Source: Actinomycetes bacterium
GTDB lineage: Bacteria > Actinomycetota > Actinomycetes > Actinomycetales > Microbacteriaceae
DNA: 6,922 nt
Direction: 5' to 3'
Assembly (NCBI GenBank): GCA_023451265.1
Contig: JAEYAG010000033.1
Coordinates: forward strand, 1-6,922
In this document: positions 1-5,883 of the stretch, one piece after another
Numbering within the stretch: the stretch's first letter is position 1
How the letters are laid out: the number at the start of each line of letters is the position of its first letter
Made by a program: the position numbers and the translations under genes
The notes under the pieces: model-generated
What the model was told of the DNA's origin: nothing
What the model saw: the letters and a program-made list of their open reading frames with translations, nothing else
Database searches by the model: none

Positions 1-5
1 CTTCG

Positions 6-72
6 CGAGACGGGAGATTCGCGACGAGACGGCATGCGCCGCACCCCGTCTCGTCACAGATCTCCCGTCTCG
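6..72. repeat. Large nested inverted repeat, possible terminator or REP-like element
   Basis: Two stacked perfect stems share one axis. The outer arms are 6-18 and 60-72 (13 bp), and the inner arms are 23-32 and 46-55 (10 bp). They are separated by a 4x4 internal loop, and the apical loop is 33-45. Each arm carries the heptamer GAGACGG twice (7-13 and 26-32, with complements at 46-52 and 65-71), so direct repeats are nested in the inverted repeat. It starts 25 bp after the stop codon of the minus-strand oxygenase gene and could end that transcript. There is no T-tract on either side, so it is either a tailless terminator of the kind reported in actinobacteria or a dispersed repeat element. 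Confidence 0.6.
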
Positions 73-97
73 GCGCGCAGGCCGGCGGATGCCGGGG

Positions 98-1108
98 CTA
101 CGCGCGGGCGGCGAGCAGGTCGGCGTGCCAGCGCTCGGCGACGTCGGGGTGCGCCCGCAGGCGGGACTTGAGCGCGTTCTCGCCGTAGCGGGCGTGGATC
201 GGGTTGGCGGGATCCTGCGTCACGCCGCGCGCCTGCGCGGCGAGCTCGGCCGGCAGCGCGATGAGCGGCAGCGTCGCGTCCAGAGCCGGGTTGAAGAAGT
301 ACGGCACCGAGATGCGGTCATCCGAGTATCGCGGCGAGACCACGCGGTGGTTCGTCGCGATGAGGTAGCCGCCGGTCGCATACTCGAGCATCTCGCCGAT
401 GTTGACGACGAAGGCTCCCGGCACGGGCGGGGCATCCACCCACTCGCCGCCCCGCTGCACCTGCAGGCCGCCCTTGCCGGGCTCCACCCACAGCAGCGTC
501 AGCACGCCGGAGTCCTTGTGCGCCCCGACGCCCTGCGCGGGCTCGGGGGCGTCCGTGCCGGGGTAGCGGACGATCTTCAGCAGCGTCGAGGGCTCGCCGA
601 AATGGTCGTCGAAGTACGACTCGGGCGCTCCCAGGGCGAGCGCCCAGGCGCGCAGGAGCTTCCGGGCGACGCCGGCGAGGTGCTCCTGCCACTGCGCCGT
701 GACCTCGCGCAGCTCGGGGAGAGATTCCGGCCACAGGTTCGGGCCGATGAGGCGGGCGTACTCCGGCGCGTCCGGATCGTCGACCGCCGTGCGCTCGGGC
801 CCGATGTCGATCTGCTCGCGCCAGTCGACCTTTCCCTGCGTCCGCTCGCCGCCGATACGGGTGTACCCGCGGAAGTGCGGGCTGTTGACGTTCTCGATGG
901 CGAGCTTGTCGGCCTCGGGCAGGTCGAAGAACGCGCGCGCGGTGCGGTGCAGGCGTGCCTCGAGCTCCGGCGGGATCCCGGTGCCGGTGAGGTAGAAGAA
1001 CCCGACGTCGTGAGTGGCCGCCCGCAGGTCGTCGCGAAAGCGGGCGGCGGCCTCGCTCCCGGCAGCCAGCTGCGACAGGTCGAGGACGGGAAGGTTCAGG
1101 TCGCTCAT
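98..1108 (-). CDS. Isopenicillin N synthase family 2-oxoglutarate/Fe(II)-dependent oxygenase
   Basis: The predicted protein has 336 residues, normal for this family, and is cytosolic with no signal peptide. The N-terminal DIOX_N part (about 5-125) contains THDVGFFYLTGTGIP, the usual 'GFFYL.NHGI' region. The C-terminal 2OG-FeII_Oxy double-stranded beta-helix has the full iron site: H197 and D199 in GAHKDSG, and H254 in TNHRVVSP. R265 and S267 in RISVPYF form the RxS site that binds the 2-oxoglutarate carboxylate. It should therefore be an active hydroxylase or oxidase, but the substrate is unknown; no ACV synthetase or other beta-lactam gene is nearby, so penicillin synthesis is not implied. 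The frame stays open upstream to 2212, but that part is a shadow of the acyltransferase gene, and homology begins at MSDLNLPVLDL. No Shine-Dalgarno sequence precedes this ATG. The gene lies 50 bp downstream of the acyltransferase on the same strand. Confidence 0.93.
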   Translation of the reverse strand: MSDLNLPVLDLSQLAAGSEAAARFRDDLRAATHDVGFFYLTGTGIPPELEARLHRTARAFFDLPEADKLAIENVNSPHFRGYTRIGGERTQGKVDWREQIDIGPERTAVDDPDAPEYARLIGPNLWPESLPELREVTAQWQEHLAGVARKLLRAWALALGAPESYFDDHFGEPSTLLKIVRYPGTDAPEPAQGVGAHKDSGVLTLLWVEPGKGGLQVQRGGEWVDAPPVPGAFVVNIGEMLEYATGGYLIATNHRVVSPRYSDDRISVPYFFNPALDATLPLIALPAELAAQARGVTQDPANPIHARYGENALKSRLRAHPDVAERWHADLLAARA

Positions 1109-1120
1109 GCGATGAGAGTA

Positions 1121-1142
1121 GGCGGATGCCGCGGCATCCGCC
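1121..1142. repeat. 22-bp perfect palindrome containing GGATGCCGCGGCATCC
   Basis: This perfect palindrome lies in the 50-bp gap between the acyltransferase stop and the oxygenase start. Its 16-bp core (1124-1139) recurs exactly at 2368-2383. It could form a hairpin in the minus-strand transcript or be a DNA-level binding site just upstream of the oxygenase start. Confidence 0.6.
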
Positions 1143-1158
1143 CCTGTGTTGCGCCGGG

Positions 1159-2277
1159 TTACCGGGGCCGGCGCGAGCCGGTCGGGTCGGAGCGGTGCCC
1201 CTCGCGGCCGGCGAGGGCCGGGTCGGCGAACAGCCACGCGGGGCGCGGTTCGATGAGCGGGCGGAAGACGGTGCGCACCGGCTTCGTGGCCAGCGCCAGT
1301 GCGATGACGACCGAGAGGACGATCACCGCCGGCAGCCACAGCCACGTCGGTTCGGCGTTGCGGAGGATCCCGGTCTCGCGGAAGGGGTACAGCACGAACG
1401 AGTGCAGCAGGTAGACGTACATCGTGTACTGGCCGAAGTGGGTCCACCAGTACGTGCCGCGGGGGATGAGGGCGAAGAACGCCACGCTCAGCACGAGCGC
1501 GATCGCCATGAGCGCGAGCCGCAGCGCCCCCGACCACCACGGACCGCCGAGGGTCGCGTAGTCCTCGTCGTAGAACAGCCACTCCCGGAGGTTCACGGCG
1601 CGCCAGGTGTCGACGAAGAACCAGGCGACGAAGCCGGTGACGGCGAAGAGGGCGAGCGCGCCAATGCGCACCCACAGCCGCCGTCGCTGCAGCAACCGGA
1701 ACCGGGCGACCATGTCGTGGTGGGCGAGCCACCACCCCAGCGTGAAGAACGGCAGCAGGCCGAGGGTGCGCGACAGCGACAGGGTCGAGTCGATGTTCGG
1801 CCAGTAGCCCACGGCGAGCGAGATGGCCACGGTCCACACCAGCGGCCAGCGCAGCAGGGCGAGGTAGGGGAGTACGAGGCGGAAGATGGCGAGGGCGAGC
1901 AGGAACCACAGCGTCCACGACGGCTGGGTGAGGTTGGGGTTGGCCTGGCCCTCCACGAGCCATTTCGTCAGCGTCCACAGCGCCTCGAAGATGACGTAGG
2001 GCGCCACGATGTCGGTGAGGACGCGGGCCATCTGCCGCCGGCTGGGGGAGTCGGACTTCGAGAAGTACCCGGAGATGATCGCGAACGCCGGCATGTGGAA
2101 GGCGTAGACGAGCAGGTACAGGCCGAGTGCGATGTCGCTGTCGTAGGTCAGCCGCTGCACGGCGTGGCCGAGGACGACGAGCACGATGCACGCGAAGCGG
2201 GCGTTGTCCCACAGCGGCACGCGACGCCGGGGCGCGCGGACGGCGCCGGTCTGCGGGGCGGAGGGCGTCGTCGTCAT
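1159..2277 (-). CDS. Acyltransferase 3 family membrane protein, fucose 4-O-acetylase-like
   Basis: The predicted protein has 372 residues and many hydrophobic helices, and is an integral membrane protein. The N-terminal signature PLWDNARFACIVLVVLGHAV (21-40) followed by YAFHMPAFAIISGYFSK (58-74) matches the acyltransferase 3 family, closest in feel to the NolL/fucose 4-O-acetylase-like group (COG3594). H38 and H61 are the conserved histidines. Further helices lie near 85-108, 120-142, 146-160, 171-186, 203-222, 249-272, 281-298 and 311-331, including the typical FGQYTMYVYLLH segment. Such proteins move acyl groups, often acetyl, onto sugars or lipids at the cytoplasmic membrane; the acceptor here is unknown. 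I chose the ATG at 2277 because AGGGTGG lies 8 nt upstream (2286-2292). An in-frame start at 2352 would add 25 unconserved residues and reach into the divergent promoter region. The C-terminal tail is Arg/Pro-rich and presumably cytoplasmic. Confidence 0.88.
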   Translation of the reverse strand: MTTTPSAPQTGAVRAPRRRVPLWDNARFACIVLVVLGHAVQRLTYDSDIALGLYLLVYAFHMPAFAIISGYFSKSDSPSRRQMARVLTDIVAPYVIFEALWTLTKWLVEGQANPNLTQPSWTLWFLLALAIFRLVLPYLALLRWPLVWTVAISLAVGYWPNIDSTLSLSRTLGLLPFFTLGWWLAHHDMVARFRLLQRRRLWVRIGALALFAVTGFVAWFFVDTWRAVNLREWLFYDEDYATLGGPWWSGALRLALMAIALVLSVAFFALIPRGTYWWTHFGQYTMYVYLLHSFVLYPFRETGILRNAEPTWLWLPAVIVLSVVIALALATKPVRTVFRPLIEPRPAWLFADPALAGREGHRSDPTGSRRPR

Positions 2278-2336
2278 GTCGCTGGCCACCCTACCCGCCC
2301 CCGTCGGCCGGTCGGGAATAGCCTGGACGCAGGCGC

Positions 2337-2367
2337 GTTGCACCAGATACATTCAGTTGCATGTATT
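2337..2367 (+). promoter_or_regulatory. Putative promoter/operator of the monooxygenase-reductase operon
   Basis: This is an AT-rich island in a very GC-rich window, inside the 124-bp gap between divergent genes. A possible -35 TTGCAC (2338-2343) is followed 18 bp later by a possible -10 TGTATT (2362-2367). Overlapping these is a perfect dyad, ATACAT (2347-2352) and ATGTAT (2361-2366), with an 8-bp spacer. GTTGCA also occurs twice, 19 bp apart (2337-2342 and 2356-2361). The layout fits a regulator covering the -10 element. The regulator is not encoded in the window. Confidence 0.4.
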
Positions 2368-2383
2368 GGATGCCGCGGCATCC
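2368..2383. repeat. Second copy of the 16-bp palindrome GGATGCCGCGGCATCC
   Basis: This is a perfect 16-bp palindrome identical to the core at 1124-1139. It lies directly after the putative -10 element and just before the ribosome binding site of the monooxygenase gene. It would fall at the transcription start or in the 5' leader of the operon. Confidence 0.6.
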
Positions 2384-2390
2384 GGGAAGC

Positions 2391-2399
2391 GAAGAGGGA
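2391..2399 (+). promoter_or_regulatory. Ribosome binding site supporting the GTG start at 2402
   Basis: The purine run GAAGAGGGA precedes GTG at 2402 with a short gap. It favours this start over the in-frame ATG at 2438 (residue 13) and over the longer frame that opens at 2186 inside the divergent acyltransferase gene. Confidence 0.6.
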
Positions 2400-2401
2400 C
2401 C

Positions 2402-3643
2402 GTGAACGAGACCACCACCGGTGCGGCTGCCCCGCAGATGCAGTTCGGCATCTTCACCGTCAGCGACATCACCCAGGATCCGACGACGGGCCACACCCCC
2501 AGCGAGGCCGAGCGCATCCGCGCGACCGTCGAGATCGCGAAGCACGCCGAAGAAGTCGGCCTGGACGTCTTCGCCCTCGGCGAGCACCACAACCCGCCGT
2601 TCTGGTCGGCGTCCCCGACGACGACGCTCGCGTACATCGCTGCGCAGACCGAGCGCCTCATCGTCTCGACGGCGACGACGCTCATCACGACCAACGACCC
2701 GGTGAAGATCGCCGAGGACTACGCCATGCTGCAGCACCTCTCCGGCGGCCGCATGGACCTCATGCTCGGCCGCGGGAACACCGGCCCGGTCTACCCGTGG
2801 TTCGGCAAGGACATCCGCCAGGGCCTGCCGCTGTCGATCGAGAACTACGCGCTGCTGCACAAGCTGGGGCACGAGGACGTCGTGGACTGGGAGGGGAAGT
2901 TCCGCACGCCGCTGCAGGGCTTCACCGCCACACCCCGGCCGCTGGACGGCGTGGCGCCCTTCGTCTGGCACGGTTCGATCCGCACCCCCGAGATCGCCGA
3001 GCAGGCCGCCTACTACGGCGACGGGTTCTTCGCGAACAACATCTTCTGGCCCGCGGAGCACTACCAGCGCCTCATCGGCCTGTACCGCCAGCGCTGGGAG
3101 CACTACGGCCACGGGGCGCCGGAGACGGCGATCGTGGGGCTCGGCGGCCAGGCGTTCATGGCGCGCAACTCGCAGGATGCCGTGACGCAGTTCCGTCCCT
3201 ACTTCGACAACGCACCGGTCTACGGTCACGGACCGAGCCTGGAGGACTTCAGCGAGATGACGCCGTTGACCGTCGGGTCGCCGCAGCAGGTGATCGACCG
3301 CTACGCCGGCATGCGCGAGCTGTTCGGCGACTACCAGCGGCAGCTGTTCCTGATGGACCACGCGGGGCTTCCGCTGAAGACGGTGCTCGAGCAGCTCGAC
3401 TTCCTCGGCGGCGAGGTCGTGCCGGTGCTGCGCCGCGAGTTCGCGAAGGACCGTCCGGCCGCCGTGCCGGATGCTCCGACTCACGCGTCGCGCGTGAAGG
3501 CCGTCTACGGCGACGGCCCGGCGCGGCAGGCGACGCCCCGGGCGAACCGCGGCGACAATCTCAGCGGCCCGTCCCCCTACCAGGACCAGCCGGCGCCCGC
3601 CGGTTCGGCCTTCGGTGCCGCGGCGACCGGGGGTGCACGATGA
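2402..3643 (+). CDS. LLM class flavin-dependent oxidoreductase, CE1758 family
   Basis: The predicted protein has 413 residues with a GTG start. It is a cytosolic bacterial-luciferase-like TIM barrel that uses FMNH2 and O2. Recognisable parts are MQFGIFTVSD (strand 1, 13-22), EIAKHAEEVGLDVFALGEHH (44-63), AAQTERLIVSTATTLITTNDP (80-100), AEDYAMLQHLSGGRMDLMLGRGN (104-126) and VWHGSIRTPEIAEQAAYYGDG (188-208). The next gene is a flavin reductase overlapping by ATGA; this pairing is the hallmark of the CE1758/CE1759 couple defined in actinobacteria (TIGR04036/TIGR04037). The reaction is probably an FMNH2-dependent oxygenation, and the substrate is unknown. Residues from about 353 to 413 form a Pro/Ala/Gly-rich, probably disordered tail after the barrel. 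The AT-rich dyad upstream suggests regulated expression. The family call is firm, the pairing strong, and the physiological role open. Confidence 0.94.
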   Translation: MNETTTGAAAPQMQFGIFTVSDITQDPTTGHTPSEAERIRATVEIAKHAEEVGLDVFALGEHHNPPFWSASPTTTLAYIAAQTERLIVSTATTLITTNDPVKIAEDYAMLQHLSGGRMDLMLGRGNTGPVYPWFGKDIRQGLPLSIENYALLHKLGHEDVVDWEGKFRTPLQGFTATPRPLDGVAPFVWHGSIRTPEIAEQAAYYGDGFFANNIFWPAEHYQRLIGLYRQRWEHYGHGAPETAIVGLGGQAFMARNSQDAVTQFRPYFDNAPVYGHGPSLEDFSEMTPLTVGSPQQVIDRYAGMRELFGDYQRQLFLMDHAGLPLKTVLEQLDFLGGEVVPVLRREFAKDRPAAVPDAPTHASRVKAVYGDGPARQATPRANRGDNLSGPSPYQDQPAPAGSAFGAAATGGAR

Positions 3644-4374
3644 CCGCCCGGCGCATCGCCGTCGTCTCGGCGGGTCTGTCCAACCCCTCGTCCACCCGCA
3701 TGCTCGCCGACCGCCTCGCGGCGGCGACGGTCGCGCGTCTGGCCGACCCCTCGACAGGCTCGGGGACCGCTGTGGGCTCGGGGACCGCTGTGGGCTCGGG
3801 GACCGGGGTGGGCTCGGGGACCGGGATCCAGGCATCCGTCGACACGGTCGAGCTGCGCGACCTGGCGCACGACATCACGAACAACCTCCTCACCGGTTTC
3901 GCGCCGCCCGCGCTGGAGTCGGCGATCAACACCGTCGTGTCGGCGGACGGGGTCATCGCGGTGACGCCGATCTTCTCGACGAGCTACTCGGGACTGTTCA
4001 AGTCGTTCATCGACGTCCTCGACCCCGATGCGCTCACCGGGATGCCGGTGCTCATCGGCGCGAACGCCGGCACCGCGCGGCACTCCCTGGCGATCGACTA
4101 CGCGATCCGCCCGCTGTTCGCGTACCTGCACGCCGAGCCGGTCTCGACGGGTGTGTTCGCGGCATCCAGCGACTGGGGTGCCGCCGCCGACGACGTCGCG
4201 CCGCTGTCGGCCCGCGTCGAGCGCGGCGCACGCGAGTTCGCGGCGGCCATCGCGCGCCGGCCGGCGGCACAGAACGCCGATCCGCTCAGCCCGGAGAACT
4301 ACCTCGACAGCTTCACGCGGCTGCTGAACGCACCGAAGGACGGCCACCTGCTGGGTGGCCTCGCCGGGGAGTAG
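3640..4374 (+). CDS. LLM-partnered NAD(P)H-dependent FMN reductase, CE1759 family
   Basis: The predicted protein has 244 residues with a flavodoxin-like fold. RIAVVSAGLSNPSSTRMLAD (5-24) is the first strand and the FMN phosphate loop. DGVIAVTPIFSTSYSGLFKS (103-122) is the second flavin-contacting segment, and MPVLIGANAGTARHSL (135-150) follows. It should reduce FMN with NAD(P)H and pass FMNH2 to the monooxygenase encoded just upstream. The start ATG overlaps the monooxygenase stop as ATGA, with a G-rich stretch at 3628-3632 as the likely ribosome binding site, so translational coupling is expected. Residues 40-62 are a GSGT(A/G)V repeat encoded by 18-bp tandem units, inserted between the first helix and second strand. 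This is a surface position, so the enzyme may still work. The stop at 4372-4374 touches the stop of the convergent gene directly. Confidence 0.92.
   Translation: MTARRIAVVSAGLSNPSSTRMLADRLAAATVARLADPSTGSGTAVGSGTAVGSGTGVGSGTGIQASVDTVELRDLAHDITNNLLTGFAPPALESAINTVVSADGVIAVTPIFSTSYSGLFKSFIDVLDPDALTGMPVLIGANAGTARHSLAIDYAIRPLFAYLHAEPVSTGVFAASSDWGAAADDVAPLSARVERGAREFAAAIARRPAAQNADPLSPENYLDSFTRLLNAPKDGHLLGGLAGE
3747..3825 (+). repeat. 18-bp in-frame tandem repeat, 3.8 copies, seeded by a dispersed-type motif
   Basis: The units are 3758-3775, 3776-3793, 3794-3811 and a partial unit at 3812-3825. The first two are identical (GCTCGGGGACCGCTGTGG), and the third differs at the GCTG/GGGG position. Each unit codes six residues, GSGTAV or GSGTGV. 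The block begins with CCCCTCGACAGGCTCGGGG (3747-3765), which resembles a CCCTTCGACAAGCTCAGGG-like motif that I recall as frequent between genes in Microbacteriaceae and relatives. That resemblance is from memory and was not searched. Confidence 0.85.
4342..4360. terminator. Hairpin at the convergent gene junction, possible terminator
   Basis: This is a perfect 7-bp stem, GGCCACC (4342-4348) and GGTGGCC (4354-4360), with a 5-nt loop. It lies inside the last codons of the reductase, 12 bp before its stop. There is no intergenic DNA for a normal terminator between the convergent genes. No T-tract follows, so the role is tentative. Confidence 0.3.
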
Positions 4375-5706
4375 TCAGCGCGCGGCGAGCCGGCCGGAGC
4401 GCACGAGGCTCGCGAAGGCAGCGAAGGGCGCCGCCGCCAGATCGGCGGGCGTGCCCTCGGCCTCCGGGTGCCACTGCACCGCGATGATCGGCAGGCTCTC
4501 GTGCTCGACGGCCTCCACGACGCCGTCGGGCGCGACCGCCGTCGCGACGAGCCCGGACCCCAGCGCGCGGATCGCCTGATGGTGGCCCGACGCGACCGAG
4601 ATCTCGTCGGCATCCACCTCGTCGCCCAGCCGCGAGCCGGCGGCGACGGCGACGGGATGCCACGTCCACTCCAGCTCGCCGCAGCCGTCGGTGCCCGGCG
4701 TGTGCCGCAGCGCGCCCGGCGCGAGGTCCTCGACGAGCGTGCCGCCGAACGCGACGTTGAGCACCTGGAGTCCGCGGCAGACGCCCAAGACGGGCAGGCC
4801 GCGGTCGATCGCGGCGGCGAGGATGCCGAGGTCGAGCTCGTCCTGCGCGGGGTTCACGTCGTAGCAGGGGGCCGTCGGGTCGCCGCCGTAGCGTGCCGGG
4901 TCGACGTCGCCGCCGCCGGGCAGCACCAGTCCGTCGAAGCCCGAGAGATCGGTGTCGCGCACGACCACGACGTCCAGACCTTCGGCGCGCACGAGGGCGG
5001 CCACGTCGTCGAAGATGGCGTTGGCCAGGCCCACGCGGGCATCGGCCCCGTCGGCGTCGGAGAGGCGGGCGGGCATCGCGATGCGGGAGGTCATGACTCC
5101 ATTCTGGCGGCGCGCGCCGGTCACCCGTGCACGGGCGGCGAGGATGCGGTCGACGACGACCCCGAGCGCCAGCGCCACGAGGACCGAGACCACCACGGCC
5201 AGCGCCGGAGCGTCCGGCAGGAGCGTCGCCACCGCCGCGCCCACGACGGCCTGGTAGAGGCCCCACGCCGTCGCCGCCCCCGCCGCGACGGCGAGGTAGC
5301 GCACCGCGCCGACGCCCGTCGCGCCGGCGGTGAGGTTGACCGCGAGCCGTGCGAAGGGCACGAACCTCGCGGTGAAGACGACCGCCGCGGTGCTGCGATC
5401 CAGGCGCCCGCGCGCCCAAGCGACGGCCCGGCGCACCCTGTCGGTGCGCATCCATCGCCAGCGCTCCACGCCGACACGGCGGCCCACCAGGAAGCACAGG
5501 GCGTCACCGGTGACCGCCGCCGCCGACGCCACGGCGATGACCGCGGCCAGCGGCGGCGCCCCCACCGACACCGACAGGGCCCCGAGGGCGCTCACCGCGA
5601 CCTCGCCGGGGACGACGACCAGCAGCGCGTCGAGCAGGACGAGGGCGAACAGCGCCGGCAGCAGCCATCCGCTGTGCCCGAGTCCGGCCAGCAGGTCTGC
5701 GCTCAC
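4375..5706 (-). CDS. DedA/VTT membrane domain fused to gamma-Glu-GABA hydrolase-like (peptidase C26) amidotransferase
   Basis: This is one open frame of 443 residues with a GTG start, preceded by AGGA (5714-5717) and GGAG (5709-5712). Residues 1-200 form a complete DedA/SNARE-associated (VTT) protein. It has helices near 13-33, 52-76, 104-130, 135-160 and 167-187, the PGEV motif with E35, GD at 67-68, and RFVPFAR with R114, P117 and R120. A short Arg-rich linker (about 188-204), expected to be cytoplasmic, leads to a complete class I glutamine amidotransferase-like domain (205-443). Its features are GLVLPGGGDVDP (259-270), nucleophile C310 in GVCRGLQ, SGHHQA (373-378), and H413 and E415 in QWHPE. 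That domain resembles PuuD-type hydrolases, which cleave gamma-glutamyl amide bonds. Translation from 5706 must yield a fusion because there is no stop between the parts. However, ATG at 5094 with GGAG just upstream could also give a separate 239-residue enzyme. Both domain calls are firm; the natural product form is not. Confidence 0.85.
   Translation of the reverse strand: MSADLLAGLGHSGWLLPALFALVLLDALLVVVPGEVAVSALGALSVSVGAPPLAAVIAVASAAAVTGDALCFLVGRRVGVERWRWMRTDRVRRAVAWARGRLDRSTAAVVFTARFVPFARLAVNLTAGATGVGAVRYLAVAAGAATAWGLYQAVVGAAVATLLPDAPALAVVVSVLVALALGVVVDRILAARARVTGARRQNGVMTSRIAMPARLSDADGADARVGLANAIFDDVAALVRAEGLDVVVVRDTDLSGFDGLVLPGGGDVDPARYGGDPTAPCYDVNPAQDELDLGILAAAIDRGLPVLGVCRGLQVLNVAFGGTLVEDLAPGALRHTPGTDGCGELEWTWHPVAVAAGSRLGDEVDADEISVASGHHQAIRALGSGLVATAVAPDGVVEAVEHESLPIIAVQWHPEAEGTPADLAAAPFAAFASLVRSGRLAAR
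5092..5100 (-). promoter_or_regulatory. Internal start and ribosome binding site for the amidotransferase half
   Basis: ATG at 5094 (residue 205 of the long frame) is preceded by GGAG (5097-5100) with only 2 nt between. It begins MTSRIAMPARLS, which is where stand-alone peptidase C26 proteins normally begin. If used, it gives a 239-residue soluble enzyme (4375-5094) in addition to, or instead of, the fusion. Confidence 0.45.
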
Positions 5707-5730
5707 CGCTCCGTCCTACCGCGGTCCCGT

Positions 5731-5748
5731 GAACGGCACGCGAACGGC
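5731..5748. repeat. Direct repeat GAACGGC with 11-bp period
   Basis: GAACGGC occurs at 5731-5737 and 5742-5748, one helical turn apart, about 25-42 bp upstream of the DedA-fusion start codon. The position would suit a regulator binding on one face of the helix. With only two short copies, chance is possible. Confidence 0.25.
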
Positions 5749-5756
5749 GGACGTGC

Positions 5757-5785
5757 GCCCGGCGTCGCCGCAGACGACGCCGGGC
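5757..5785. promoter_or_regulatory. 11-bp perfect inverted repeat in the divergent intergenic region
   Basis: The arms 5757-5767 (GCCCGGCGTCG) and 5775-5785 are perfect complements with a 7-nt loop. The site lies 51 bp upstream of the DedA-fusion start and 98 bp upstream of the glycosyltransferase start. A second, weaker stem at 5788-5795/5805-5812 follows immediately. It may be an operator or an RNA hairpin in one of the leaders. No convincing -10/-35 pair could be assigned in 5707-5883. Confidence 0.45.
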
Positions 5786-5883
5786 TTGCCCGATGGTGAC
5801 GCGACGTCGGGCATCGCGTGAACACTCTCCCCGGCGCCGGGTCGGACGGGCCACGACCGGACGATGCCCGCCACTGTGGAGAC

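Noticed and set aside
98..1108. Beta-lactam biosynthesis role for the isopenicillin N synthase family gene
   Set aside because: The family name covers many 2OG/Fe(II) oxygenases. No ACV synthetase or related gene is present, and the protein has the RxS and HxD...H sites common to the whole superfamily.
98..2212. A 704-residue minus-strand frame that would join the oxygenase to a long N-terminal extension
   Set aside because: The part upstream of 1108 is an Arg/Pro/Ala-rich shadow of the acyltransferase gene, which is well conserved in another frame. The oxygenase family begins at MSDLNLPVLDL.
3561..3956. Minus-strand frame with a PEPT/VPEP repeat protein
   Set aside because: The repeats are the antisense reading of the 18-bp tandem repeat in the reductase. 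There is no other support for a gene.
1126..4374. A 1082-residue plus-strand open frame spanning several genes
   Set aside because: Only its last 244 residues are real (the FMN reductase from 3640). The rest is antisense to the acyltransferase and out of frame with the monooxygenase, and stays open because stops are rare at this GC content.
4468..5799. A 443-residue plus-strand open frame opposite the DedA-amidotransferase gene
   Set aside because: Its composition is the Arg/His/Asp-rich pattern typical of antisense frames in GC-rich genes, while the minus strand has clear domains and catalytic motifs.
5830..5841. 12-bp palindrome CCCGGCGCCGGG before the glycosyltransferase
   Set aside because: It is made only of G and C and is short, so it is expected often by chance at this base composition.
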